A stretch of DNA of 64,000 nucleotides from Ferruginibacter sp050611725. GTDB lineage: Bacteria > Bacteroidota > Bacteroidia > Chitinophagales > Chitinophagaceae. The position numbers and the translations under genes are program-made. Positions 32,762-39,960 of the stretch are shown here, in pieces (position 1 is the first letter of the stretch; every line of letters starts with the position of its first letter). The notes under the pieces were generated by a model. It did not search any database. It had not been told where the DNA came from and saw nothing but the letters and a program-made list of their open reading frames with translations. The DNA is taken from positions 744,001-808,000 of the forward strand of contig NZ_JBODJB010000001.1 in the NCBI RefSeq assembly GCF_050611725.1, given 5' to 3'.

Positions 32762-33853
32762 ATGAACAAAAGAAATTACTTCTCTTATATACTTAACCCG
32801 TTTGAACTGCTGCGTACAAAAAAAGTATTGCAGGTTAATCCTACTATACCGGCTACACGAAAAGAACCGGAACAAATAAAAATATTTGTGTACGATTTTG
32901 ATGCCTCTGGCATTACTGTAAATGAGCTTGATAAGGCAACGGATTGTTATGCATTTATAGATTCTCCAAAAGTTACGTGGATAAATGTTGATGGATTGCG
33001 AAAGGCTGATGTTGAAGCTATATGTAATCACTATGGAATTCATAATTTGATCATTGAAGACATTTTAAGTGTTGGACAAAGGCCGAAGATGGATGATATG
33101 GAGGGTTTACTTTTCTGTGTGTTGAATATGCTTTATTTCAACGTAAACGACTCGGCTGTTGAAAGCGAACAAATTAGCATTGTTTTAGGAAAGAATTTTG
33201 TGATCAGTTTTCAGGAAGATGCAGCCAGAGATGTGTTCAACCCTTTGAGAGAAAAATTAAAATTCGGTGCAAGTAAGGTCCGTAATAGTAAAGCCGATTT
33301 TTTGTTTTATTCTTTGATCGATCATATTGTAGATAATTATTTTGTAGTGATGGAAAAATTCGGGGAAAAGATCGAAGCATTGGAAGAAGACATCATCAGA
33401 AATGCCAATACAAGAAGTCTGGCTAAAATAAATATTTTACGTAAAGAAATGATCGTATTGAAAAGAAGTATTGCGCCGGTGAGAGAATTAATAAGTGGAG
33501 TTTTAAGAAGTGAAAATGAACTGGTAGATGAAAGAACCGAAAAATATTTTAAAGATGTGTATGACCATATAGTACAGGCAAATGATCTGGCAGAAAATTA
33601 TCGTGATATGATGATGAACTTACAGGATCTATATCTTAGCTATGTGAATTTAAAAACGAATGAAGTGATGAAGGTAATGGCCGTTGTAACTTGTTTACTA
33701 GCACCGGCAACCGTTATTGGTGGTATATTCGGAATGAATTTCGATAAACTGCCTTATATACATCATCAATATGGATTTTATATAGCTGCCGGTTTAATGT
33801 TGGTAATACCGATCTGGATGTATGGTGTTTTTAAAAGGAGAGGTTGGTTTTAG
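32762..33853 (+). CDS. corA: CorA family Mg2+/Co2+ transporter
   Basis: This 363-residue protein has the long cytoplasmic funnel followed by two C-terminal membrane helices. VTCLLAPATVIGGIFGMNFD carries the diagnostic GMN motif near residue 327, and FYIAAGLMLVIPIWMYGVF is the second helix. LFCVLNMLYFN and KNFVISFQEDA match the alpha/beta domain. It forms pentameric channels for divalent cations; Mg2+ is the usual substrate. The start is the ATG at 32762. It ends one base before the convergent NadR-like gene. Confidence 0.94.
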   Translation: MNKRNYFSYILNPFELLRTKKVLQVNPTIPATRKEPEQIKIFVYDFDASGITVNELDKATDCYAFIDSPKVTWINVDGLRKADVEAICNHYGIHNLIIEDILSVGQRPKMDDMEGLLFCVLNMLYFNVNDSAVESEQISIVLGKNFVISFQEDAARDVFNPLREKLKFGASKVRNSKADFLFYSLIDHIVDNYFVVMEKFGEKIEALEEDIIRNANTRSLAKINILRKEMIVLKRSIAPVRELISGVLRSENELVDERTEKYFKDVYDHIVQANDLAENYRDMMMNLQDLYLSYVNLKTNEVMKVMAVVTCLLAPATVIGGIFGMNFDKLPYIHHQYGFYIAAGLMLVIPIWMYGVFKRRGWF

Positions 33854-34390
33854 TTAAATGATCTTATCAACCGCAGCAATTGCTGTTTGTAAACGTTCTT
33901 CATAATTGCCAGAAATGTCGATCCAGGGTATGTTTTGATTGATCATAATATCCCTATAATGATGATATAGTTTTAATCTGTTCTCCAGATCAGGATATTC
34001 TCTTAATTCATCCTTAACCCAGGGAAGATCAACATTACACAATAAATACAAATCGTATTTTCTTTCAACAATTCTGTTCAATATCCAGTGGTGGCATTTT
34101 TCAAAAACAAATTCACACCATACTTTCATGACGTAGAGGTCTGTATCTATAAAAAGAGGCTGTCCATGGTCTATGGTCAATGGTCTATGGGTAATAGCCG
34201 CTTCCTCTCCGGCGATCTGCCCTTTAGCAATATCCAATAAATTTTCAAAACTGTAATCCGTTCCGTTTTTCAATAAATACTCACGAGCATATTCCTTTAC
34301 CCATTCTGTTTTATAATGAGCTGCCAATTGTTCAGCCAGTGTACTTTTGCCTGTAGATTCCGGACCTATAACAACAATTTTTTTCGACAT
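33854..34390 (-). CDS. NadR-like ATPase, probable ribosylnicotinamide kinase
   Basis: This 178-residue P-loop kinase has VIGPESTGKSTLAEQLAAHY (Walker A), WVKEYAREYL, LFIDTDLYVMKVWCEFVF and LYLLCNVDLPWVKDELREYP. It matches the C-terminal kinase half of NadR, which phosphorylates nicotinamide riboside. Context supports this: pnuC, the riboside transporter, is two genes upstream on the same strand with overlapping or near-overlapping ends. There is no NMN adenylyltransferase domain; nadD in this window could supply that step. Residues 69-79 (ITHRPLTIDHG) are encoded by a heptad repeat tract and look like an insertion between otherwise conserved segments. Confidence 0.85.
   Translation of the reverse strand: MSKKIVVIGPESTGKSTLAEQLAAHYKTEWVKEYAREYLLKNGTDYSFENLLDIAKGQIAGEEAAITHRPLTIDHGQPLFIDTDLYVMKVWCEFVFEKCHHWILNRIVERKYDLYLLCNVDLPWVKDELREYPDLENRLKLYHHYRDIMINQNIPWIDISGNYEERLQTAIAAVDKII
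34162..34196 (+). repeat. Heptad-phased tract inside the NadR-like gene
   Basis: GTCCATG, GTCTATG, GTCAATG, GTCTATG and GGTAATA lie in exact seven-base phase. They are translated on the minus strand in frame as part of the kinase, between a helix and the PLFIDTD strand. Confidence 0.75.
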
Positions 34391-34391
34391 A

Positions 34392-34943
34392 CTATTTCTT
34401 ATTGTTCCAAAGTGGTTTTGCTTTCAATACTTTTTTGTGTACCGGACAATTTTCATCATGTGCGCCGGGAAGATAACCTGCACTCATCAAAAATTCATTC
34501 ACAATTTCGCCACCGGTAAAGCGAAAGGTTCTTTTGAATAGCTTTGTCCACTCATCTTTTGTTTTTGGATGATGATGTGCCAACCAGTTTTTAAAAGAAC
34601 CGAATTCTTTTTGTAAACCTATGATCGTTTTAGCGTTTTCAATAGCAGCATTCACTTTGAGTTTGTTTCTGATGATTCCTGCGTCGTTCAATAAACGTTG
34701 AATGTCTTTTTCTTTATACGACGCTACTTTTTTAATATCAAAATTGTGATAAGCTTTTCTGAAGGTTTCCTGTTTCTTTAAAATGGTTGTCCAGCTTAAA
34801 CCAGCTTGATTGATCTCTAATATCAATCTGCAAAACAATTCATTGTCTTCTTCAATAGGAAAACCATATTGAGTATCATGATATATTTTATGAAGTACCA
34901 GATCATCAGGCTTCATATATTTCATTGCGGTGCAGTAACTCAT
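34392..34943 (-). CDS. tag: DNA-3-methyladenine glycosylase I
   Basis: Tag removes 3-methyladenine from alkylated DNA. The 183-residue protein keeps the zinc ligand pattern of the family: Cys4, the His of KIYHDTQYG, and HDENCPVHKK near the C-terminus. It also keeps the pocket segment LEINQAGLSWTTILKKQETF, including the Glu that recognises the base. The usual YHDxEWG motif is YHDTQYG here, a mild deviation. It lies between pnuC (4-base overlap) and the NadR-like gene (1-base gap), so the three are probably one operon despite unrelated functions. A second, AlkA-like glycosylase is at 56097. Confidence 0.92.
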   Translation of the reverse strand: MSYCTAMKYMKPDDLVLHKIYHDTQYGFPIEEDNELFCRLILEINQAGLSWTTILKKQETFRKAYHNFDIKKVASYKEKDIQRLLNDAGIIRNKLKVNAAIENAKTIIGLQKEFGSFKNWLAHHHPKTKDEWTKLFKRTFRFTGGEIVNEFLMSAGYLPGAHDENCPVHKKVLKAKPLWNNKK

Positions 34944-35569
34944 AATTTTTTTAAATTATTTTTTATTTTATTTCTCCAGGTAATATAACCCATCACTGCC
35001 AATATTAGAAAAATCAAATATTGAAAACTAGTAAATACAGCATGCTTATAAAAATACAGAGGTATCGAAGCAACATTTGTAATGATCCACCAGGTCCAGT
35101 TCTCTAATTTCTTTTTTGCCATTAACCACATAGCCGTATATGCCGACGCCGATGCAAATGAATCTGCAATCGGCACATTGCTGCTTGTATAATTTTTCAG
35201 CACAAAAAATAGTATTAGCCAGCAGATCAAAAAGAAGCCAATGGCCATCGACCACTCTTTTTTATTAGAGGCAGTAATATGTATCTCTTTTTCGGACGAT
35301 CCTTTTTTTTGTCGGCTCCACATCCACCAGCCATAAACACTCATCACAGTGTAATAGAAATTCAAACTGGCTTCACCCTTCAGGTTCCACCATGCATAGC
35401 ACATATATGTGTAAAGGACAGTGTTTACCAATCCGGTTGGATAGACCCAAATGTTTTCCATTCTGGAAAAAATTACACTGACGATACCAAATATTACCGC
35501 TGTAAACTCCAACCAATGTGTATTTTTTATACCGTCGATCAGCTGTTGGCATATTTCGGGAAAGGTCAT
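34940..35569 (-). CDS. pnuC: Nicotinamide riboside transporter PnuC
   Basis: PnuC is an inner-membrane facilitator for nicotinamide riboside; uptake is driven by intracellular phosphorylation. This 209-residue protein has about seven hydrophobic segments. It carries family signatures WLEFTAVIFGIVSVIFSRME, NIWVYPTGLVNTVLYTYM and YTVMSVYGWWMWSRQKKG, with TWWIITNVASIPLYFYKH near the end. The kinase needed for trapping is encoded two genes downstream. A hairpin terminator of the preceding nfu gene lies just upstream. Confidence 0.93.
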   Translation of the reverse strand: MTFPEICQQLIDGIKNTHWLEFTAVIFGIVSVIFSRMENIWVYPTGLVNTVLYTYMCYAWWNLKGEASLNFYYTVMSVYGWWMWSRQKKGSSEKEIHITASNKKEWSMAIGFFLICWLILFFVLKNYTSSNVPIADSFASASAYTAMWLMAKKKLENWTWWIITNVASIPLYFYKHAVFTSFQYLIFLILAVMGYITWRNKIKNNLKKL

Positions 35570-35579
35570 CTATCTAAAT

Positions 35580-35609
35580 TAAATAAAAAAACATCTCATT
35601 GAGATGTTT
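35580..35609 (-). terminator. Intrinsic terminator after nfu gene
   Basis: AACATCTC and GAGATGTT (about 35590-35608) pair around a 3-base loop. On the minus strand a run of seven T and ATTT follow. It separates the nfu gene from the pnuC operon. Confidence 0.75.
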
Positions 35610-35631
35610 AAAATATTGTGAATTCTTATTC

Positions 35632-35652
35632 CTCCTTTAGGGGGCTAGGGGT
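35632..35652 (-). repeat. Short heptad-phased tract after nfu gene
   Basis: The minus strand reads ACCCCTA, GCCCCCT, AAAGGAG, three seven-base units just after the nfu stop. It could also form a small G/C-rich hairpin. It is another unit type sharing the seven-base period. Confidence 0.45.
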
Positions 35653-35655
35653 ATT

Positions 35656-36255
35656 TTATTCTGCTTCAGCAACAACTTCAGTTACTTCGGGTATCATTCT
35701 TTTCATCATACCTTCAATACCCGCTTTTAAGGTGATCATTGAAGAAGGGCAACCACTGCAACTTCCCTGCAACATCAAATTCACTTTACCATCTTCATAA
35801 CTTTTAAATTGTATTGCACCGCCGTCCATTTCAACCGCAGGCTTTACATAATTTTCCAGTAACTCTTTAATACGTTTAACCACATCATCGTCATCGGCAG
35901 TTACTTCGTTGCTGCTTTCCTGTTTCATGGCCGCTACCGCTTCATCATTTACTACCGGTTTGCCTTCTTCCAAATATTCTTTTAAAAATTGTTTGATGGT
36001 AGGGATCACATCATCCCAGTTATCCGCTTCACTTGTTTTTGTAAGTGTAATAAAATTACTTGCTATAAAAACCGATCTTATAAAAGGGAAAGTAAATAAT
36101 TCCTGCGCTAATGGTGATGGGGTAGCACTTGCTTCATCTGCAAAATCGATGCTTTTACCCGGGTACAATAATTTGTTGGCTACAAACTTCATTGTTTCCG
36201 GATTAGGGGTCATTTCTGTATAGATACTAATGATTGTATTTCCTGTTTTTATCAT
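35656..36255 (-). CDS. NfuA-type iron-sulfur cluster carrier (NifU family)
   Basis: This 199-residue protein has an Nfu N-terminal domain (EMTPNPETMKFVANKLLYPG, then FPFIRSVFIASNFITLTK). The C-terminal NifU-like domain follows (LLENYVKPAVEMDGGAIQFK, LQGSCSGCPSSMITLKAGIE). The CxxC in CSGCP binds a [4Fe-4S] cluster that is passed to target enzymes such as NadA-type proteins. An acidic linker (NEVTADDDDVVKR) separates the domains. A TAATTTTG promoter element lies 18 bases upstream of the ATG at 36255. Confidence 0.93.
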   Translation of the reverse strand: MIKTGNTIISIYTEMTPNPETMKFVANKLLYPGKSIDFADEASATPSPLAQELFTFPFIRSVFIASNFITLTKTSEADNWDDVIPTIKQFLKEYLEEGKPVVNDEAVAAMKQESSNEVTADDDDVVKRIKELLENYVKPAVEMDGGAIQFKSYEDGKVNLMLQGSCSGCPSSMITLKAGIEGMMKRMIPEVTEVVAEAE

Positions 36256-36273
36256 AACTCACTGTTTATGGTA

Positions 36274-36281
36274 CAAAATTA
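36274..36281 (-). promoter_or_regulatory. TAnnTTTG promoter -7 element of nfu gene
   Basis: The minus strand reads TAATTTTG, 18 bases before the start codon. Confidence 0.5.
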
Positions 36282-36414
36282 ACAATAAACCGAACAGAAT
36301 CATTTACTAAAAGCGAAAAGACCTTTTTTACAATAGTTTTAAGACCCTTATGCAACCCAATAGCTATGCTTTTTCAACTATTAGGTGTAAATTTAGATGA
36401 CTAAATATTCGACA

Positions 36415-37215
36415 ATGAAACAAAAATTCCTATTCTCATCTATTTTTTTGCTATTTACCGTATTTTTTGCTGATGCTCAAAAGGTTATACGTAAGGGAAC
36501 CGAACCGCTGACAAGAGGAGACAAACCCGGAAGCAAAGGAGAAGCCGCATATACTTTAGACCAATTTCAAGGGAAATGGCAGGAAGTTAGCCGTACAACC
36601 AAAAAAGGGAAATCGGCCGTAATAAAAGATACCATCTATTTGCACTTTACCGATGGCAATAAGGTAGATACCAGGGAGGGAAATAAACCCAATGTAAAGG
36701 GAGAGGCTGATATTGATGTTGATAATACTTTATTAGCTGCGGCAGATTTTTATATTATCAAATCGGTAAGCGAAAAAGAAATAGTGTTGGATGATGATGA
36801 TAAGTTCGTTCACACATTTCAAAAAGTAGATCATTTTTGGTTTGAACAAGTGGGTAATCTTACTGTTGCCATTGATACTTTTAAAACTGTAACGGAATAT
36901 GATCCGGCTAATTTAATAGGCGACTGGGGGGTGTACAGAAGACAAGCAAAACCCGGTGAGGTAAAACCACCGACAAAGCTTATTAAATACCTTAAGATAA
37001 AAACCAAAGTAGATGAAACAACTTTGAAAGGAGAGATCACTGTTTATGAAAAGGAAAAGACAGAAGAGCTGCCATGTACCATTACTGTTTACAAAACCGG
37101 TATGCAGGTAGAAGCCGGAACGTACAAATGGTATTTACCTATTTACAAAGCCGATGGTAAAGAGCTGGTGTTTGGCAATGTGGAGTTGATGTTGAATTAT
37201 TGTAAGCCATTGTAA
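36415..37215 (+). CDS. Secreted protein of unknown function
   Basis: This 266-residue protein has a Sec signal peptide (MKQKFLFSSIFLLFTVFFADAQ), cleaved near residue 22. The mature part seems to hold two similar beta-rich halves: one near QFQGKWQEVSRTTKKGKSAV and one near LIGDWGVYRRQAKPGEVKPP. Each starts with a G-x-W motif followed by strands, like lipocalin-type domains. I do not recognise the family. The ATG at 36415 is preferred to one six codons upstream, because it begins the signal peptide. A strong bidirectional terminator follows. Confidence 0.75.
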   Translation: MKQKFLFSSIFLLFTVFFADAQKVIRKGTEPLTRGDKPGSKGEAAYTLDQFQGKWQEVSRTTKKGKSAVIKDTIYLHFTDGNKVDTREGNKPNVKGEADIDVDNTLLAAADFYIIKSVSEKEIVLDDDDKFVHTFQKVDHFWFEQVGNLTVAIDTFKTVTEYDPANLIGDWGVYRRQAKPGEVKPPTKLIKYLKIKTKVDETTLKGEITVYEKEKTEELPCTITVYKTGMQVEAGTYKWYLPIYKADGKELVFGNVELMLNYCKPL

Positions 37216-37237
37216 AATTGAGATGAACTATTATTTA

Positions 37238-37267
37238 AAAGGACCGGATTGCCGGTCCTTTTTTTGT
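37238..37267. terminator. Bidirectional intrinsic terminator
   Basis: AAAGGACCGG (37238-37247) and CCGGTCCTTT (37252-37261) form a perfect 10-bp stem with a 4-base loop, followed by a T-run. A shorter T-run on the other strand serves the convergent DinB gene. Confidence 0.9.
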
Positions 37268-37276
37268 TGAGATGCC

Positions 37277-37795
37277 TTATTTATTTTTTAACGCCTCACA
37301 AATATTTTTCATTTGATTCAAATGCCGTTGGGTGTGATATAAAACGAAATGAATGATCTCCAGTTTTGTAATAGGACTAAGTGGGACGCCTTCTATCAAA
37401 CCATATAAGTTTACATCGCTGGCACTTTCCCGAAAACGATCAAACGACGTATTTAATTCATTAATTGAAGTCTGTTTTTCGTACACTCCTTCTTCGGGAA
37501 TAATAAATTCCGGTGGGGTCAATTTTCTGGAAAAATCCAGAAATATTTTTTTTAATTGTGCTGCTTTTTCTTCGGGATCTCTTTCGGCAGGTGTTGCATC
37601 CTTGTTCATCGCCATTGTCATTCCATCAATAGATTTTGTAACATGGCGAAGCAATTGAGCTGCAGTCCAACTACCTTCATATGGAATTGTGTTCACTTTA
37701 CTCTCATTAACTGCCGACATTAATTCTGAAAGTTCAGCTACAGCATCAGCTACTGCCAATAAAATTTTGTTTGCGTTCAGCGTTTGTTGTGTCAT
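37277..37795 (-). CDS. DinB family protein
   Basis: This 172-residue DinB-like four-helix protein has metal-ligand histidines expected in WTAAQLLRHVTKSIDGMTMA and in HFVLYHTQRHLNQMKNI. The fold is shared with bacillithiol transferases and maleylpyruvate isomerases; the actual reaction is unknown. I start at the ATG at 37795, because the TTG at 37816 adds only a weak leader. It is the first listed of three adjacent minus-strand genes (DinB, SRPBCC, DinB) with gaps of about 20-40 bases, which look like an operon. Confidence 0.85.
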   Translation of the reverse strand: MTQQTLNANKILLAVADAVAELSELMSAVNESKVNTIPYEGSWTAAQLLRHVTKSIDGMTMAMNKDATPAERDPEEKAAQLKKIFLDFSRKLTPPEFIIPEEGVYEKQTSINELNTSFDRFRESASDVNLYGLIEGVPLSPITKLEIIHFVLYHTQRHLNQMKNICEALKNK

Positions 37796-37834
37796 TGTGT
37801 TTTTATTTTCAACCAAAGAGGGATATAGTTTTTT

Positions 37835-38278
37835 CTATCCAAAAACATTTGTGCCTTTACCCGTAGTTATCAAACTATATAAACTTTGTTGTACAAGTTG
37901 TTCCCATGCATTTGAACAATCGCCATAACATTCAAATGCAGGAACCAATCCAATATGTGTGAAACGCAATTGAGTTTTATTATTTATCTCCGTTATTTCA
38001 AAAATTATTTTTGTTCCGTTCCACTCCTCATTGTCTTTAAAAGAACTCAGATTACTTTCTGTAACTAACCATACTACTCTTTCATTCGGAATCATTTCCG
38101 TCACTTTCTGTTTTGAGTAATGTATGTCCAGCATACGATATTCAAACTCATCATTAACTTTTTTTGAATTCCCTTTTATTGCCCCCTGCCACCAGTCGCT
38201 CACATTATTGATGGCATTGAAAACTTTCTCAGGAGATTGATCTACAAAAAAAGCCGTTGTAAAACTTATTGTTGCCAT
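37835..38278 (-). CDS. SRPBCC/AHSA1-like protein
   Basis: This 147-residue protein begins FTTAFFVDQSPEKVFNAINN, followed by VSDWWQGAIKGNSKKVNDEF. It contains EMIPNERVVWLVTESNLSSF and TKIIFEITEINNKTQLRFTH, the AHSA1/SRPBCC pattern used by many small ligand-binding or stress proteins in Bacteroidota. It lies between two DinB-type genes on the same strand. No catalytic residue can be named. Confidence 0.85.
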   Translation of the reverse strand: MATISFTTAFFVDQSPEKVFNAINNVSDWWQGAIKGNSKKVNDEFEYRMLDIHYSKQKVTEMIPNERVVWLVTESNLSSFKDNEEWNGTKIIFEITEINNKTQLRFTHIGLVPAFECYGDCSNAWEQLVQQSLYSLITTGKGTNVFG

Positions 38279-38297
38279 TTCAATTGTTTTTAGAAGA

Positions 38298-38777
38298 TTA
38301 TTTAAGCAAAGCCAGTTGTCCTGTGTGATAGGTTAAATGTGTGGTTCTGGTAAGGATGATGTTTAGTTTATTACGATGTGGCTCCTTAGCAAAATCTTCG
38401 GCAGAAACAGCTGTGTGTTTTTCAAACCAATACTCAGCATTCAGGCCATTGAATTTTTGTTTCAGTATTTCACATTGATTGACCCACATAAGCCTTAGTT
38501 CAGCCGTAGACGGAATTTCTGTTACAACTTTGTCGGCCGATTTTATGAATGGTTCGTTTAACTCGGGATACATTTTTTCTCCCATACCCAATAATATCAT
38601 CATATCATCATGTACAGCAATGAGGTGCCCCAATAAATAAACGCCTCTGTTTTTGCCCGGGGCAATTTCATTTTGAAGCGCTTCGTCTGATAATGAATTC
38701 AATAAATTGTCCCAGTTTTTTAGGGCTCCATTCCATCTATCAAAAATCATTTTAATAATTGTTTCTGTTGTTGTCAT
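38298..38777 (-). CDS. DinB family protein
   Basis: This 159-residue protein has the DinB layout: KNWDNLLNSLSDEALQNEI, YLLGHLIAVHDDMMILLGMG (first His) and ILTRTTHLTYHTGQLALLK (second and third His). It is upstream of the SRPBCC gene and probably first in this small operon. It is only distantly similar to the DinB protein at 37277, so it is not a recent duplicate. The start is the ATG at 38777. Confidence 0.85.
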   Translation of the reverse strand: MTTTETIIKMIFDRWNGALKNWDNLLNSLSDEALQNEIAPGKNRGVYLLGHLIAVHDDMMILLGMGEKMYPELNEPFIKSADKVVTEIPSTAELRLMWVNQCEILKQKFNGLNAEYWFEKHTAVSAEDFAKEPHRNKLNIILTRTTHLTYHTGQLALLK

Positions 38778-38902
38778 TTTTACAAGTTTGATTTAATGCT
38801 ACAAATGTATTGTCTAAAAAATAACTTAAAAGGGTGTAAAATGGACATTATAACGGGTTGATTTGGACAGGCTTGTTTTATACCTTTACAAAAATTTTGA
38901 TT

Positions 38903-39892
38903 ATGAAACATCTCACTATAATTATTCCAAAGGGGGAAGGAAATAACTTAAGCAGCATAGTTGGTGCTTATAAAATTATGATGAGGGCAAATAATTATTG
39001 GGTGCAAAACGGACATAAGCAAATGTTCAACATACAATTGGCGGGGCTTTCAAGATCGGTTGAGTATCACGATGGCTTATTTGTTGTGAGGCCGCATACG
39101 CACATTTCAGAAATTAAAAAAACCGACCTCATTATTATTCCTTCACTAAATCACAATTTTAAGCAATCGGTCAATGCTAATAAATTACTGATTGAATGGA
39201 TTGAACAACAATATAAGAATGGTGCTGAAGTTGCAAGTATTTGTACCGGCGCATTTTTACTTGCAGCAACGGGCTTGGTAGACGGGAAAGCTTGTTCTAC
39301 TCATTGGGCGGCTGCGGAAAATTTTAAAGCAATGTTTCCAAAAGTGAATCTACAAGCTGATGAATTAATTACAGATGAAAATGGAATTTATACCAATGGC
39401 GGCGCTTATTCTTTTTTGAACTTGATGATCTATTTAGTAGAAAAATATTTTGACAGACAAACGGCTATTTTTTGTGCGAAGGTTTTTCAAATAGAAATGG
39501 ACAGAAATACGCAATCTGAGTTTGCGATTTTTACCGGACAAAAACAACACGATGATGAAATAGTACAAAAGGCGCAGATCTATTTAGAAAAAAATATTAC
39601 AGAGAAAATAAATGTTGAACACCTATCCTCCAAATTCAATGTAGGCAGGAGAAATTTTGACCGCCGATTTATAAAAGCTACCGGCAATACACCGGTTGAA
39701 TATTTGCAACGAGTGAAAATAGAAGCGGCCAAAAAAGCATTTGAAACGAATAGAAAAACGATCAATGAAGTAATGTATGAAGTTGGTTACTCCGATGTTA
39801 AGGCATTCAGAGAGGTCTTTAGAAAAATTACAGGCATGTCGCCATTGGAATATAAAGGGAAGTATTATAAGGAATCAGGTTATTATGTTTAG
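38903..39892 (+). CDS. GlxA-like AraC family transcriptional regulator
   Basis: This 329-residue protein has an N-terminal DJ-1/PfpI-like domain with the nucleophile-elbow-type segment VASICTGAFLLAATGLVDGK and STHWAAAENFKAMFPKV. A C-terminal AraC-type double HTH follows: INVEHLSSKFNVGRRNFDRR, NTPVEYLQRVKIEAAKKAFE and INEVMYEVGYSDVKAFREVF. The N-terminal domain probably senses a small ligand. I start at the ATG at 38903, because upstream in-frame codons overlap the promoter-like TACCTTTA at 38881. It is divergent from the DinB operon, which it might control. Confidence 0.92.
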   Translation: MKHLTIIIPKGEGNNLSSIVGAYKIMMRANNYWVQNGHKQMFNIQLAGLSRSVEYHDGLFVVRPHTHISEIKKTDLIIIPSLNHNFKQSVNANKLLIEWIEQQYKNGAEVASICTGAFLLAATGLVDGKACSTHWAAAENFKAMFPKVNLQADELITDENGIYTNGGAYSFLNLMIYLVEKYFDRQTAIFCAKVFQIEMDRNTQSEFAIFTGQKQHDDEIVQKAQIYLEKNITEKINVEHLSSKFNVGRRNFDRRFIKATGNTPVEYLQRVKIEAAKKAFETNRKTINEVMYEVGYSDVKAFREVFRKITGMSPLEYKGKYYKESGYYV

Positions 39893-39893
39893 A

Positions 39894-39953
39894 GTTTTCT
39901 TAAAGGAACAATTAAGGAAATTTGACTTCCCATGTTCGTCCCTTGTAGTTTCT
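39894..39953 (-). repeat. Heptad hairpin repeat, copy D (degenerate)
   Basis: On the minus strand CAAGGGA, CGAACAT, then a 19-base stretch containing GTCAAAT and CCTTA, then ATTGTTC and CTTTAAG align with the other copies at the same spacing. It lies between convergent genes and is the most diverged of the four. Confidence 0.55.
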
Positions 39954-39960
39954 TTTTTCC

